From assembly GCA_963709325.1 (NCBI GenBank), contig CAVPVV010000004.1, positions 248,001-312,000 of the forward strand: DNA of 64,000 nt. The letters run 5' to 3'. The notes beneath the pieces are model-generated. The model was given only the letters and a program-made list of their open reading frames with translations. It did no database searches and was not told where the DNA came from. The stretch comes from VFZN01 sp963709325 (GTDB taxonomy: Bacteria; Acidobacteriota; Vicinamibacteria; Vicinamibacterales; UBA2999). Within the stretch, counting starts at the first letter, position 1. Each line of letters begins with the position of its first letter. This document shows positions 48,439 through 60,643 of this stretch, one piece after another. A program made the position numbers and the translations under genes.

Positions 48439-49771
48439 CTACGTCCGTCCCGTCACCGCGCCGATTGCCTCGTCGAGAATCCGGACCGCAACCTCCGCCT
48501 GCGGCTTCGTCAGCACCAGCGGCGGCGAAAGGCGAACCGCGTTCCGTCCCGCCCCGAGGACCAGGAGCCCACGGCGGAAGCACTCGTCCACCACCTTGTT
48601 CCTTTCCTCAGTGGCGCGCTCCTTCGTCTGGCGATCGCGGACCAGTTCGACGCCAATCATCAGTCCTTTGCCGCGCACGTCGCCGATGATCGCGTGCTTG
48701 TCCATCAGCCCCTTGAGCAAATCCAGCATGTGCGCCCCGACGTCGGCGGCGTTTGCGATGAGCGCGCTGCGCAGCAGGTCGATCGTGGCCAGCGACGCGG
48801 CGCAGGCAACCGGGTTGCCGCCGAACGTGCTGGCGTGTGCGCCTGGCGGCCACGACATCACCTCAGCCCGCGCCACGGTGATGCCGAGCGGCAGGCCCGA
48901 CGCCACACCCTTCGCAATCGTCACCATGTCGGGCTGCGACGCCGAAGTGCTCGATGGCGAACATCTTCCCGGTCCGGCCCATGCCCGACTGCACCTCGTC
49001 GCACACGAGCAAAATACCGTGCTTCTTCGTCAGTTCGCGCAGCCGCTGGTGGAAGGCCGCCGCCGGGACGACATAGCCGCCCTCGCCTTGGATCGGCTCG
49101 ACGACCACCGCCGCGACCTCGTCGGGCGACACAAGGTGGACGAAGATCTGCTCTTCGAGATAGTCCACGCACTCTGCGGCGCAGCTCTCCGGCTTGCGCC
49201 CGACCGGACAGCGGTAGCAGTTCGCGTAGGGCGTGTGATAGGTCCCCGAGAGCGGCGGCCCGAATCCCTTGCGTTGAATCGCCCGGCTCGACGTCAGGGC
49301 CAACGACCCCATCGTCCGTCCGTGAAAACTGCCGAGGAACGCGATAACACCGTAGCGTTTCGTCGAGTACTTCGCCAGCTTGACGGCGGCCTCGTTGGCC
49401 TCGGTGCCCGAGTTGCCGAAGAACGTGCGCTTGGGTCCGTCGAACGGCGCGATCTCCGCGAAGGTCTCAGCGAGGCGAACCTGCGGCTCGTAATAGAAGT
49501 CCGTGCCCGACATATGCAGGAACTTCTGGGCCTGATCGACGATTGCCTGGACCACCTGCGGATGCGAGTGCCCCGTGGAATTGACCGCGATGCCGGCCGC
49601 GCAGTCCAGGAACCGATTGCCGTCCACGTCCTCGACGACACACCCTTCGCCCCTGGCGATGACGAACGGATAGTCGCGCGTGTACGACGTGGATACGACC
49701 TTCGCGTCGCGCTCTATCAGGGCCTTGGCCTTCGGCCCAGGCAAAGGCGTAATCAGCTTCGGGGCATCCAT
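48439..49771 (-). pseudogene. Class III PLP aminotransferase (4-aminobutyrate/acetylornithine type), one frameshift
   Basis: From the ATG at 49771: GRTMGSLALTSSR, GNSGTEANEAAVKLAKY, PIQGEGGYVVPAAAF and CDEVQSGMGRTGK, then after a shift MVTIAKGVASGLPLG with the PLP lysine and HASTFGGNPVACAA. About 443 residues if repaired. Deleting one base at 48936 turns the junction into the canonical GVEPDM text, so a single-base assembly error is as likely as a real mutation. The closest group is omega-amino-acid:2-oxoglutarate transaminases such as GabT. The cysteine-rich YRCPVGRKPESC insert is a subgroup feature. Confidence 0.85.
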
Positions 49772-49798
49772 CCCAGCATTATCCCCCACGTCAAAGAG

Positions 49799-49919
49799 AA
49801 ACCACGAAAGCACGAAGGACACGAAGGACGACACGAAGGCTCTTTTTCGGGTGTCACGCGTGCATTCCCCAAAAACGCTTTGTGTTCTTCGAGATTCCTT
49901 CGTGCTCTTCGTGGTTCCC
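49799..49919. repeat. Gene-less inverted CACGAAGG-rich element
   Basis: The left arm (49799-49819, GAACCACGAAAGCACGAAGG) and the reverse complement of the right arm (49895-49919) match apart from one inserted base; further CACGAAGG units lie inside the left side. The same arms flank the GxxExxY gene at 54238-54636. It lies between cysS (stop at 49921) and the aminotransferase gene and could also act as a hairpin in the transcript. Confidence 0.7.
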
Positions 49920-49920
49920 T

Positions 49921-51333
49921 TTACTTGCGTTTCCAGCGGGTGCCCTGCGGGCCGTCTTCGAAGATGATGCCCCGCGCCGCCATGTCGTCGCGGATGCGGT
50001 CGGCCTCGGCAAAATTGCGGGACCGGCGTGCTCCCTGGCGGGCTTCGATCGCAGCCAGGATCTCTGCCTCGGGAATCGGCGGCTCCTTGTCCTCGTCGCG
50101 GCGCAGGGAGATCACGCCAATCACCTTGTCGAAGTGCGCGAACGCCTTGCGCACGGTGGCGGCGTCGAGCTGGCCGATCTGCTTCTGGTCGATCGCCGTG
50201 TTGACGGTTCGAACCAGGTCGAACATCGCCGCCATTCCCGCCGAGGTGTTCAGGTCGTCGGCGAGCGCCTCGTCGAAGGCAGCCCGCGCCGCGCTGGCCG
50301 CGCGTACCACTTCGGGGTGTTCTTCATCCCCCTTCACCGTGTCCAGCCGGTCCAGGCAGTCGGTGAGGCGGCGTAGCGCCTCTTCGGCCTGCTGCATCCC
50401 GACCCAGGTGAAGTTGAGCTGCTTGCGGTAGTGCGATGACAGCAGCAAGTAGCGGAGCGCCGAGATCCTGAATCCGCGCGCGGTGATGTCGCTGAGGGTG
50501 TAGAAGTTGCCCAGCGACTTCGACATCTTCTGGTCGTCGACCAGGAGGTGCTCGATATGGACCCAGAACCGCGAGAAGGGGTGCCCCGTGGCGCCCTCGC
50601 TCTGCGCAATCTCATTCTCGTGGTGCGGAAAGACCAGGTCGATGCCGCCAGTGTGGATGTCGATCGGAGGCTCACCGAGAAGGCGCAGCGCCATCGCCGA
50701 GCACTCGATGTGCCACCCCGGTCGTCCCGGCCCGACGCCGCAATCCCAGGTCGGCTCACCCGGTTTGGTGGCCTTCCACAGCACGAAGTCCCGCGCGTCC
50801 TCCTTGCTGTATTCGTCCACGTCGACGCGCGCGCCCGGCTGGATCCCCTCGTGATCGAGACGCGCAAGCTTGCCGTACTGCGGCATCGTCGAAATCTTGA
50901 AGTAGATTGAGCCATCGCTGCGATACGTGTGGCCGCGCGCCTCGAGCTGCTGGATCATGTGCGCCATCGCGTCGAGGTTGGCCTGATCGGTGGCGCGTGG
51001 TGTTTCTTCCACCGGCTCGATGCCGAGCCGGCCAGCATCCTCGCGGAAGGCCTCCACGTAGCGATCCGTGTACTCGCGGAGCCCGACGCCCTCGCGATCC
51101 GCGCCGGCAATGGTCTTGTCGTCGACGTCGGTGAAGTTCATGACGTGGCGCATCTGCCACCCGCCGACGTACTTCAGGGCGCGCCGGAGCACGTCCACGC
51201 AGACGAAGGTCCGGAAGTTGCCAATGTGGCCGCGCGCGTAAACGGTGAGACCGCACGTGTACATGCGGACCGTCCCATCACGCAGCGGCACGAACGGCTC
51301 CTGCTGCCGCGTCAACGTGTTGTACAGCCGCAT
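49921..51333 (-). CDS. cysS: Cysteinyl-tRNA synthetase
   Basis: 470 residues from ATG 51333. Class I signatures: CGLTVY with a zinc Cys, RGHIGNFRTFV (HIGH variant), GWHIECSAMA and FPHHENE (zinc ligands), KMSKSLGN. The C-terminal DALR-type helix bundle ends GPQGTRWKRK. Charges tRNA-Cys with cysteine in the cytoplasm. It starts two bases after the stop of the upstream small gene, so the two are co-translated. The target tRNA-Cys gene lies 3 kb away and is the site of the island. Confidence 0.95.
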   Translation of the reverse strand: MRLYNTLTRQQEPFVPLRDGTVRMYTCGLTVYARGHIGNFRTFVCVDVLRRALKYVGGWQMRHVMNFTDVDDKTIAGADREGVGLREYTDRYVEAFREDAGRLGIEPVEETPRATDQANLDAMAHMIQQLEARGHTYRSDGSIYFKISTMPQYGKLARLDHEGIQPGARVDVDEYSKEDARDFVLWKATKPGEPTWDCGVGPGRPGWHIECSAMALRLLGEPPIDIHTGGIDLVFPHHENEIAQSEGATGHPFSRFWVHIEHLLVDDQKMSKSLGNFYTLSDITARGFRISALRYLLLSSHYRKQLNFTWVGMQQAEEALRRLTDCLDRLDTVKGDEEHPEVVRAASAARAAFDEALADDLNTSAGMAAMFDLVRTVNTAIDQKQIGQLDAATVRKAFAHFDKVIGVISLRRDEDKEPPIPEAEILAAIEARQGARRSRNFAEADRIRDDMAARGIIFEDGPQGTRWKRK

Positions 51334-51335
51334 CG

Positions 51336-51605
51336 TCAGGCGACCAGCGGTTGGGAAATGGTGAGGCCCCCAACGGTGATGCGAAGCTCGCCGCCGGCGC
51401 AGTCGAACACGAGCGGGCACGGCACTCCGGGGCGGTTCGCCACGGCCTGGACCGCTGCGTCCGCGACGCGGTCGCAGAACGACGCGCCGGCCGCCTCCGG
51501 CATCTTCGCGTAATCCACTGCGTGGGCGCAGAGATCACGTGCCACGCCGACGATGCGCTCGTCGCCGGGCAGCGTCACCGTGAAATTGAAGGACTCGGGA
51601 CTCAC
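51336..51605 (-). CDS. Conserved hypothetical protein, 89 aa (anti-sigma-like N-terminal region?)
   Basis: 89 residues, beginning MSPESFNFTVTLPGDERIVG, then a helix DLCAHAVDYAKMP and two beta-strands (CPLVFDCAGGELRITVGGLT). The order resembles the first part of GHKL/RsbW-type ATP-binding proteins, but the nucleotide-binding motifs are absent, so no function is assigned. It lies between ribF and cysS with a two-base gap to cysS, in what looks like a single operon. Confidence 0.6.
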   Translation of the reverse strand: MSPESFNFTVTLPGDERIVGVARDLCAHAVDYAKMPEAAGASFCDRVADAAVQAVANRPGVPCPLVFDCAGGELRITVGGLTISQPLVA

Positions 51606-51626
51606 TACTCCTCCACTGTCTCGGGT

Positions 51627-52565
51627 TTACACGGAGAGTTTATCGAATAATCGGCCGGCCCGGCGAACGTCGGCGGCGATCTGCTCGCGCAGCGCGTCGA
51701 CGTCGGGAAATCGGCGCTCATCCCGGAGCCGCTGGACGAATGACAATTCCTGCCGCTGGCCGTAGAGATCGCCGGAGAAGCCGAGCACGTGGGTCTCGAC
51801 GCTCAGCTTCGGCGGCCCGTCGAAGGTCGGCCTCACCCCCACGTTGGTCACCCCTGGGTAGACGATCCCGCCAATGGTGCTAAAGGTGGCATAGACGCCG
51901 TTGGGCGGCAGCAGCTCGTTGTCGGTGGCCAGATTCGCGGTTGGAAAACCCAGCTCGCGACCGCGGCGGGCACCCTCGACGACCGTGCCTTCGATGGTGA
52001 AGTGGCGGCCGAGGAGCGCCCCGGCCTCTTCTACCCGTCCCTCGGACACCAGCCTCCGGATCCGGGTGCTGGAGACGACGAAGTCCTTGTAGCGGATCGG
52101 GTCGATCTTCTCGACGCGGAACCCGAACTGCTGGCCGAGCGTGCGAAGAACCGTGAAATTCCCCGAGCGGTCGCGGCCGAATAAGAAGTCTGCGCCGACC
52201 CAGACTTCTGCGACCCGCATCCACTCAACGAGCACACGGCGGACGAACATGTCCGGCTCCCACCGTGACAGCTCCAACGTGAACCGGACCAGCGCCAGTC
52301 CCTGAACGCCGGCTCGCTCGAGCGCCACGCGCTTCTGGTCGGGAGTCATGAGGAGCGGCGGCGCCTTGTCGGGCCGCAGCACCCGCGGCGGATGCGGATC
52401 GAAGGTCAGTACCACGGAGGTGCCGGCCCGTTCCGAGGCTCCGCGGCGAATCCGCTCGATGATCTTCAGGTGGCCGCGATGCAGGCCATCGAAATTACCG
52501 ATCGCCAGCACCGGATAGGCCCACCGCGCCGGCCGCGGATCGTCTGGGAAGCGTACGACCTCCAC
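51627..52565 (-). CDS. ribF: Bifunctional riboflavin kinase/FAD synthetase
   Basis: 312 residues from the GTG at 52565, one base after the stop of the upstream gene; longer starts would overlap it. N-terminal FAD synthetase: GNFDGLHRGHLKII (nucleotide-binding HxGH), TFDPHPPRVL and VSSTRIRRLVSEG. C-terminal riboflavin kinase: GRELGFPTANL, PPNGVYAT and the TNVGVRPTF motif. Makes FMN and FAD from riboflavin in the cytoplasm. Part of the tightly packed minus-strand run from the PhnP-like gene to cysS. Confidence 0.94.
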   Translation of the reverse strand: MEVVRFPDDPRPARWAYPVLAIGNFDGLHRGHLKIIERIRRGASERAGTSVVLTFDPHPPRVLRPDKAPPLLMTPDQKRVALERAGVQGLALVRFTLELSRWEPDMFVRRVLVEWMRVAEVWVGADFLFGRDRSGNFTVLRTLGQQFGFRVEKIDPIRYKDFVVSSTRIRRLVSEGRVEEAGALLGRHFTIEGTVVEGARRGRELGFPTANLATDNELLPPNGVYATFSTIGGIVYPGVTNVGVRPTFDGPPKLSVETHVLGFSGDLYGQRQELSFVQRLRDERRFPDVDALREQIAADVRRAGRLFDKLSV

Positions 52566-52566
52566 G

Positions 52567-53364
52567 TCACGCCACCTCCACGGCAAGTTGCAAGCCGTCG
52601 TAGGCGAGCTCGACACCAGCAGGCAGCGAGCGGTTCGTCACTTCGTGTCCGAGGTCGTGGCAGATGTGCGTGAAGAAGGCGCGGTTCGGCTGCAGCCGCT
52701 CGGTGACCGCCACGGCCTCCGACACCGAGAAGTGCGTCGGATGAGGACGATGACGCAGCGCGTCGAGGATCAGGACGTCCAGGCCCTCCAGCAACGCCCA
52801 CGCCGCGGCGGGAATCGCGCTCGCGTCGGTGAGATACGCGACCGAGCCGAAGCGGAAACCGAGAATCGGCAATCGTCCGTGGAGCAGCGGAATCGGCTCC
52901 ACCCGCACGTTGTCAACCTTGAATGGGCCGTCGATCTCACGCAACTCGATCTGCGGGATGCCGCCGCCCTTCTCTGCTGGCGGCTCGAAGACGTACTGAA
53001 AGGTACGCTTCAATTCGCGCGCAGTGGCTGCCGATGCAAACAGCGGAATCGGGCCGCCCTTCAACACGTTGAATCGCCGCACTTCGTCCATGCCCATCAC
53101 GTGATCGGCGTGGCTGTGGGTCATCAGGATCGCATCGACGCGACGCACGCCGAACGTCAGAGCCTGCTGACGCAGATCGGTAGACGTATCCACCAGAATT
53201 GCCGGCCCGCCTTCGACTTCTAGGTACACGGACGGTCGAAAGCGTCGATCGCGCGGGTCCTCGGACCGGCACACGGCGCAGTCGCAGCCAATCATCGGCA
53301 CTCCGTGCGAGGTGCCGCTCCCGAGGAAGGTCAGCCGAGCCGTCAGAACACCGAATGATAGCAT
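52567..53364 (-). CDS. Metallo-beta-lactamase-fold hydrolase, PhnP-like
   Basis: 265 residues from ATG 53364; the longer frame upstream overlaps mazG on the other strand and is a shadow. FLGSGTSHGVPMIGCDCAVC is the PhnP-type start, with Cys pair. Metal ligands are in MTHSHADHVMGMD, the later LTDASAIP, and FFTHICHDLGH near the end. PhnP-like enzymes are phosphodiesterases; in genomes without phn genes the substrate is unknown. It is 1 base from ribF and divergent from mazG with a 6-bp gap. Confidence 0.85.
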   Translation of the reverse strand: MLSFGVLTARLTFLGSGTSHGVPMIGCDCAVCRSEDPRDRRFRPSVYLEVEGGPAILVDTSTDLRQQALTFGVRRVDAILMTHSHADHVMGMDEVRRFNVLKGGPIPLFASAATARELKRTFQYVFEPPAEKGGGIPQIELREIDGPFKVDNVRVEPIPLLHGRLPILGFRFGSVAYLTDASAIPAAAWALLEGLDVLILDALRHRPHPTHFSVSEAVAVTERLQPNRAFFTHICHDLGHEVTNRSLPAGVELAYDGLQLAVEVA

Positions 53365-53370
53365 TCGGCC

Positions 53371-54231
53371 ATGTCCCCTCCGGCCGGCGCGCGCTTCGAT
53401 CGTCTGGTCGAGATCATGCACCTGCTGCGCGGTCCCGACGGCTGTCCGTGGGATCGCGAGCAGACGCTGCAGTCGCTGCGGCCGTTCGTGCTGGAGGAAA
53501 CGTGCGAGCTGCTCGATGCGCTCGACGCGGGCGACATGAATGCGCTCAAAGAAGAGCTCGGCGACTTTGTGTTCGAAGCCGTTTTCCTGGCCGAGTTGTG
53601 CGCGGAGGCCGGCCACTTCACGATCGCCGATTCGATCCAGTCGGTGGTCGACAAGCTGATTCGCCGCCATCCGCACGTCTTCACTGCCGACGGCGAGCCG
53701 CTGCCGAAGAACACGGTGATCACCGCCGGCGGGGTGAAGGCACAGTGGGATGAGATCAAGAAGACGGAGCAGACGCTCGCTGGCAAGCCGGCGAAGACGG
53801 CGCTCGGCAGCATCCCGCGCTCGCTGCCGGCGCTGCTTCGTGCTGATCAGCTGTCGCGCAAGGCGGCCGGCGTCGGCTTCGATTGGCAACAGGCGACAGA
53901 CGTCCTCGACAAGATCGACGAAGAGGTGCGCGAGCTGCGGGACGCGGTCACGAATCGCGGCGAGGCATCCAAGGAAGCGGAAGAGGAACTGGGCGACCTG
54001 CTCTTCGCGATCGCGAACCTGGCGAGAAAGCTAGGCATCGCACCCGAAACGGCTCTGAGAAAAGCAAACGACAAGTTTCAGGCCCGCTTCGAGCACATGG
54101 AGCGCTCCGCAAGTGTCGAGGGCCACAGGTTGAGGGAGCTCTCCCCTGCCGATCTCGACGCACGCTGGAATCGTGCCAAAAGAGACCACGAAGGCACGAA
54201 GGAAGCGAAGGACGGCACGAAGGGCTTGTAG
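53371..54231 (+). CDS. mazG: Nucleoside triphosphate pyrophosphohydrolase MazG
   Basis: 286 residues with two tandem MazG domains. The first has GCPWDREQTLQSLRPFVLEE (E-x-x-E metal site) and EELGDFVFEAVFLAE; the second has VGFDWQQATDVLDKIDEEVR and EEELGDLLFAIANLARK. It hydrolyses NTPs to NMP and PPi for pool cleaning. The last ~15 residues (DHEGTKEAKDGTKGL) are translated from the left CACGAAGG arm of the element downstream, so the native C-terminus was replaced or extended by it. Confidence 0.93.
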   Translation: MSPPAGARFDRLVEIMHLLRGPDGCPWDREQTLQSLRPFVLEETCELLDALDAGDMNALKEELGDFVFEAVFLAELCAEAGHFTIADSIQSVVDKLIRRHPHVFTADGEPLPKNTVITAGGVKAQWDEIKKTEQTLAGKPAKTALGSIPRSLPALLRADQLSRKAAGVGFDWQQATDVLDKIDEEVRELRDAVTNRGEASKEAEEELGDLLFAIANLARKLGIAPETALRKANDKFQARFEHMERSASVEGHRLRELSPADLDARWNRAKRDHEGTKEAKDGTKGL

Positions 54232-54690
54232 GTTGTGTCACATGACAACACGTCGAATGGAAGACTTCAGGATTTCGACGTTGAAGTTCATCAACAGCCC
54301 GAGTCGAATGCCGCTGGCTCGCAGATAAGACATCAGCTGGGCGCGATGAATCCTGTCGACCTGTTCAACAGCTTTCAGCTCGACGATGATTCGGTCCTCG
54401 ACGATCAGGTCCAGGCGATGCGGCCGAAGAGGCCTGTTTCGGTACTTCAGGATGATGGGCACTTCCCGCTGGAACTGTAGCCCTGCGGTCTCGAGCTCGA
54501 TTGCGAGCGCATCGTGATAGATCCCCTCGAGAAAACCCGGCCCAAGTTGGCGGTGCACCTCGATCGCGCAGCCGATGATTCTTTCTGCTGCCTGCTCCGT
54601 ATCGGCCGGCAGATCACTATTCACGCGTGTCAGCATGCTTCACCCAGAAATGCCTTCGTGCGTCCTTCGTGTCCTTCGTGCCTTCGTGGT
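54185..54690. mobile_element. GxxExxY gene flanked by inverted CACGAAGG-rich arms
   Basis: Left arm 54185-54224 and right arm 54653-54690 are imperfect inverted copies of about 40 bp (both read ACCACGAAGGCACGAAGGA inward). Between them is exactly one gene, GxxExxY (54238-54636), with 13 and 16 bp to the arms. The unit sits between convergent mazG and comEC and extends the mazG reading frame. A similar arm pair without gene is at 49799-49919. This looks like an insertion unit, although no transposase is present. Confidence 0.6.
54238..54636 (-). CDS. GxxExxY protein (PD-(D/E)XK nuclease-like)
   Basis: 132 residues. The family signature is in GPGFLEGIYHDALAIELE (G-F-L-E-G-I-Y). The nuclease-fold core follows: REVPIILKYRNRPL, RLDLIVEDRIIVELKAVEQV (D and E-x-K) and a closing SYLRASGIRLGLLMNFNV. 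Function is not established; the fold suggests DNA processing. The gene is flanked on both sides by inverted repeat arms, so it may be the only gene of a small mobile unit. Confidence 0.85.
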   Translation of the reverse strand: MLTRVNSDLPADTEQAAERIIGCAIEVHRQLGPGFLEGIYHDALAIELETAGLQFQREVPIILKYRNRPLRPHRLDLIVEDRIIVELKAVEQVDRIHRAQLMSYLRASGIRLGLLMNFNVEILKSSIRRVVM

Positions 54691-54699
54691 TTCTTTCCC

Positions 54700-57151
54700 T
54701 CAGCGAAGCCGCCATCGCCGTCCAGTGAAGGTGTTGATTTCGACGGACGTGCCGTTGGTGACGAGGTCGATCTGCCCGTCCTGGTCGGTGCGGAATACCG
54801 CGGCGCCGGCCGCCTCGTAGCGGCGAAGGACGGCGGGTGCGGGGTGGCCGAAGAGGTTGCCGCGGCCGGCGCTGACCAGGACCGCGGCAGGGCGTAGCCC
54901 TCGGACCCACTCCGGGCTGCTAGAGGTCTGGCTGCCATGGTGTGGCACCTTGAGCACGTTCACCCGCCTCGGGTCGATGGCGTCGAGAAGCTCCAGTTCG
55001 ACTGCCCGTGAAATGTCGCCGGTCAGCCACACCGATACCGCGCCGTAGCGGACTTCGAGCACCAACGAATCGTCGTTTCGCACGCGCTGGCGTTCCCAGT
55101 CGGGCAGCGGCGGATGATGGGCGCACAGTTCGACCGGGCCAAACTCCAGGCGATCGCCACGCTGCAACCACCGCCACGGCGTTCGCGTGGCTCTTGCCGC
55201 GGCCCGCAGCAAGTCGAGCGGCGCGTGCCCGATTACGGGCACTCCCGCCCAGACCTCGCGCGGCCTGAACTCCCGAACCAGGGTGGTTGCACCGCCAAGG
55301 TGATCGAGATCGGCATGCGTCACCGCCACGTAGTCGAGCCGACGGAGGCCGCGGGCCCGCAGCGCGGGGCCGACGACACGATCGCCAATGTCGAGCGTCC
55401 CGGCCACGCCGCCGGCATCGACCATCACCGTCCGTCCGTCCGGTGTCGTCAGGAGGAGGGAATCGCCCTGGCCCACGTCGAGCGCGGTGAGCCGCAGCAC
55501 CTCGCTCGGCCGTGGCGAAACCAGCGAGCCGGGTGCAAGCGCGACCCAGAACCACGCGACTATGGCGCCAGCCAGAGACACGCGCTGCACGCGCAGGCGA
55601 ACGAGGGTGTCGGCTGGCGGCCTGCATGTCCACCACCAGGTCGCGACCAGTGCATAGAAGGTGACGAGCAACGCGAAAGGGGGGGCGGGTACCCGCCAGG
55701 TCACCCACGGCGCGAACGCGATGAGGCCGGCGCTCTCCACCAGCCCGCGCGCCGCCAGGTGCGTCGCCAATCCGGACCAGCTCGCGATGGAATTGAGCCC
55801 CAGCCAATCGGTTGCAGCGCACATCGAAGCTGCCGCCTGCACAACGGCCATTGCGGGAATCGCGATGAGGTTGAGGACCGGACCGGCGATCGTCACCCGC
55901 TCGAAGACGTAAGCCGTGACTGGTAGCAGCAATGCCTCGACGGCGAGGCTGGACGAGATGACCGCAGCGAGCGGACTCCACCACCGGCTCGACAACTGCG
56001 CTGGCCTGCGGGAGACGGCCATGACCAGCGCCGCCGTCGCGCCAAAAGTCAGCCAGAAGCCGGCACTCGCAATTTGCAGCGGGCTGGCCGCCAGCATCAA
56101 GGCGGCGGCCAGCGCCAGCGCGTGCACTGGCGCGGTGCGTTGGTCGATGAGCCGGAGCGAGAGATAGAGACACGCGACCGCGGTGGCCCGCGCCACCGAC
56201 GGACCACCGCCCACTACCCAGGCATGACCGATGAGAATCGGAATGGTGATGGCCGCCGCGGCCGCGAAGCGGACGCTCAGGCACCAGAGCAACCCCAGCA
56301 CCGCGCCCGCAAGCAGCGCGATGTTGCCGCCGGATATCGCTATGACGTGATACGTCCCTGCTTCCTGCAGGCGCCGCTCTACTTCCGGCGCGAGCGCGGC
56401 GCGATCGCCGATGAGAATGGCGATCCCGATCGCCGCCGAGGTCGGGTCGTAAGGCGCGACATGACGCCGCAGCGCACCACGTACGTGCGCCCGGATTGCC
56501 GCCGCTCCCTCGTCCCACGGCGCGCCAGCGGCGAGGACCTCGACCAGCGCGCCACTCTTGATCGACCCGACCAGGGCACTCCCCCGCCACGCCTGCGCCC
56601 GCGGATCTGGCAGACCATCATTTCGATACTCGATAGGACGGCGGAGCGCGGTCGACGTGGTAATCGTTCGGCCGGCGCGCCAGTCCTCGGCCTTGTCGAG
56701 AAGCTCCCCTGACACCGACGCGCTCAGGGAGCCACTGACAGGCTTCCAGACACCGTCTTGCTCGACCGCCGTCGTCACCAGCTGCAGTTGCGCGCCGAAA
56801 GGCGTCGGTGACGCGTCCGCCGCAAGGCGTCCTCGGATGTGAACCGGCGCAAGGCGCCCGGCACTATCGCCGCCAGGTTCGTTCGCGCCCAGGGTCTCGA
56901 ACCACTTCACGAGCGGCGGCCGTTCAGCCTCGACCGCTACCGTCGCGGCTCGCCACGCCGCAGTCATGACAACCGCGACCACCAGCAGCGCCCGCGTCGG
57001 GCCGCGGGCGCGGCGGAACCGCGCCGCACACGCACTGCCTGCCGCAGCGAGCGCCAGTACCGAGGGGCAGACGCGGGGCATTGGAGAAAAGCTGGAGCCC
57101 GGCCGCGGAGCCGAGCGCCAGGAGGCCGGCGAGAAGAAGGGACAGAGGCAT
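54700..57151 (-). CDS. comEC: ComEC/Rec2 DNA-uptake channel, N-terminus frameshifted
   Basis: About 815 residues. A DUF4131-type N-terminal part is followed by a Competence domain with many membrane helices (EAGTYHVIAISGGNIALLAG, WVVGGGPSVARATAVACLYL) and a C-terminal metallo-beta-lactamase domain (ALDVGQGDSLLLTTPDGRTV, VTHADLDHLGGATTL, KVPHHGSQTSSSPEW). It forms the inner-membrane channel for single-stranded DNA in natural transformation. The best N-terminus (MPLSLLLAGLLALGSAAGLQ, ATG at 57151) is in another frame than the rest; one base near 57075 joins them. The alternative in-frame start at 57177 gives a less natural N-terminus. Confidence 0.88.
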
Positions 57152-57251
57152 GCCGCGGCTGATGCAAGCCGCGGCACGATACGAATCGCGCCGGATCAGC
57201 GCTCAGGAGCCGCGTAACTCAGCACGATCTGCCACCCGGCAGCGGCTGCCG

Positions 57252-60527
<3,276 letters not shown>

Positions 60528-60643
60528 CCTCTAACCCCTCAAATCGCTTTTGTGAGCCTTCCATCAGTTCGAACTCCCCTCGTTCGCGCCGGTTTCCAGC
60601 GTATCAGGCGCGGTGGGAGTGATCACTCAAGTGAACTGTGGGG

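Noticed and set aside
48416..50431. 671-codon plus-strand frame across the aminotransferase and cysS genes
   Set aside because: Antisense to two recognisable genes and of low-complexity shadow composition.
51334..51640. T-box or other riboswitch before cysS
   Set aside because: cysS starts two bases after the preceding stop, leaving no leader, and T-boxes are not expected outside Firmicutes and a few other groups.
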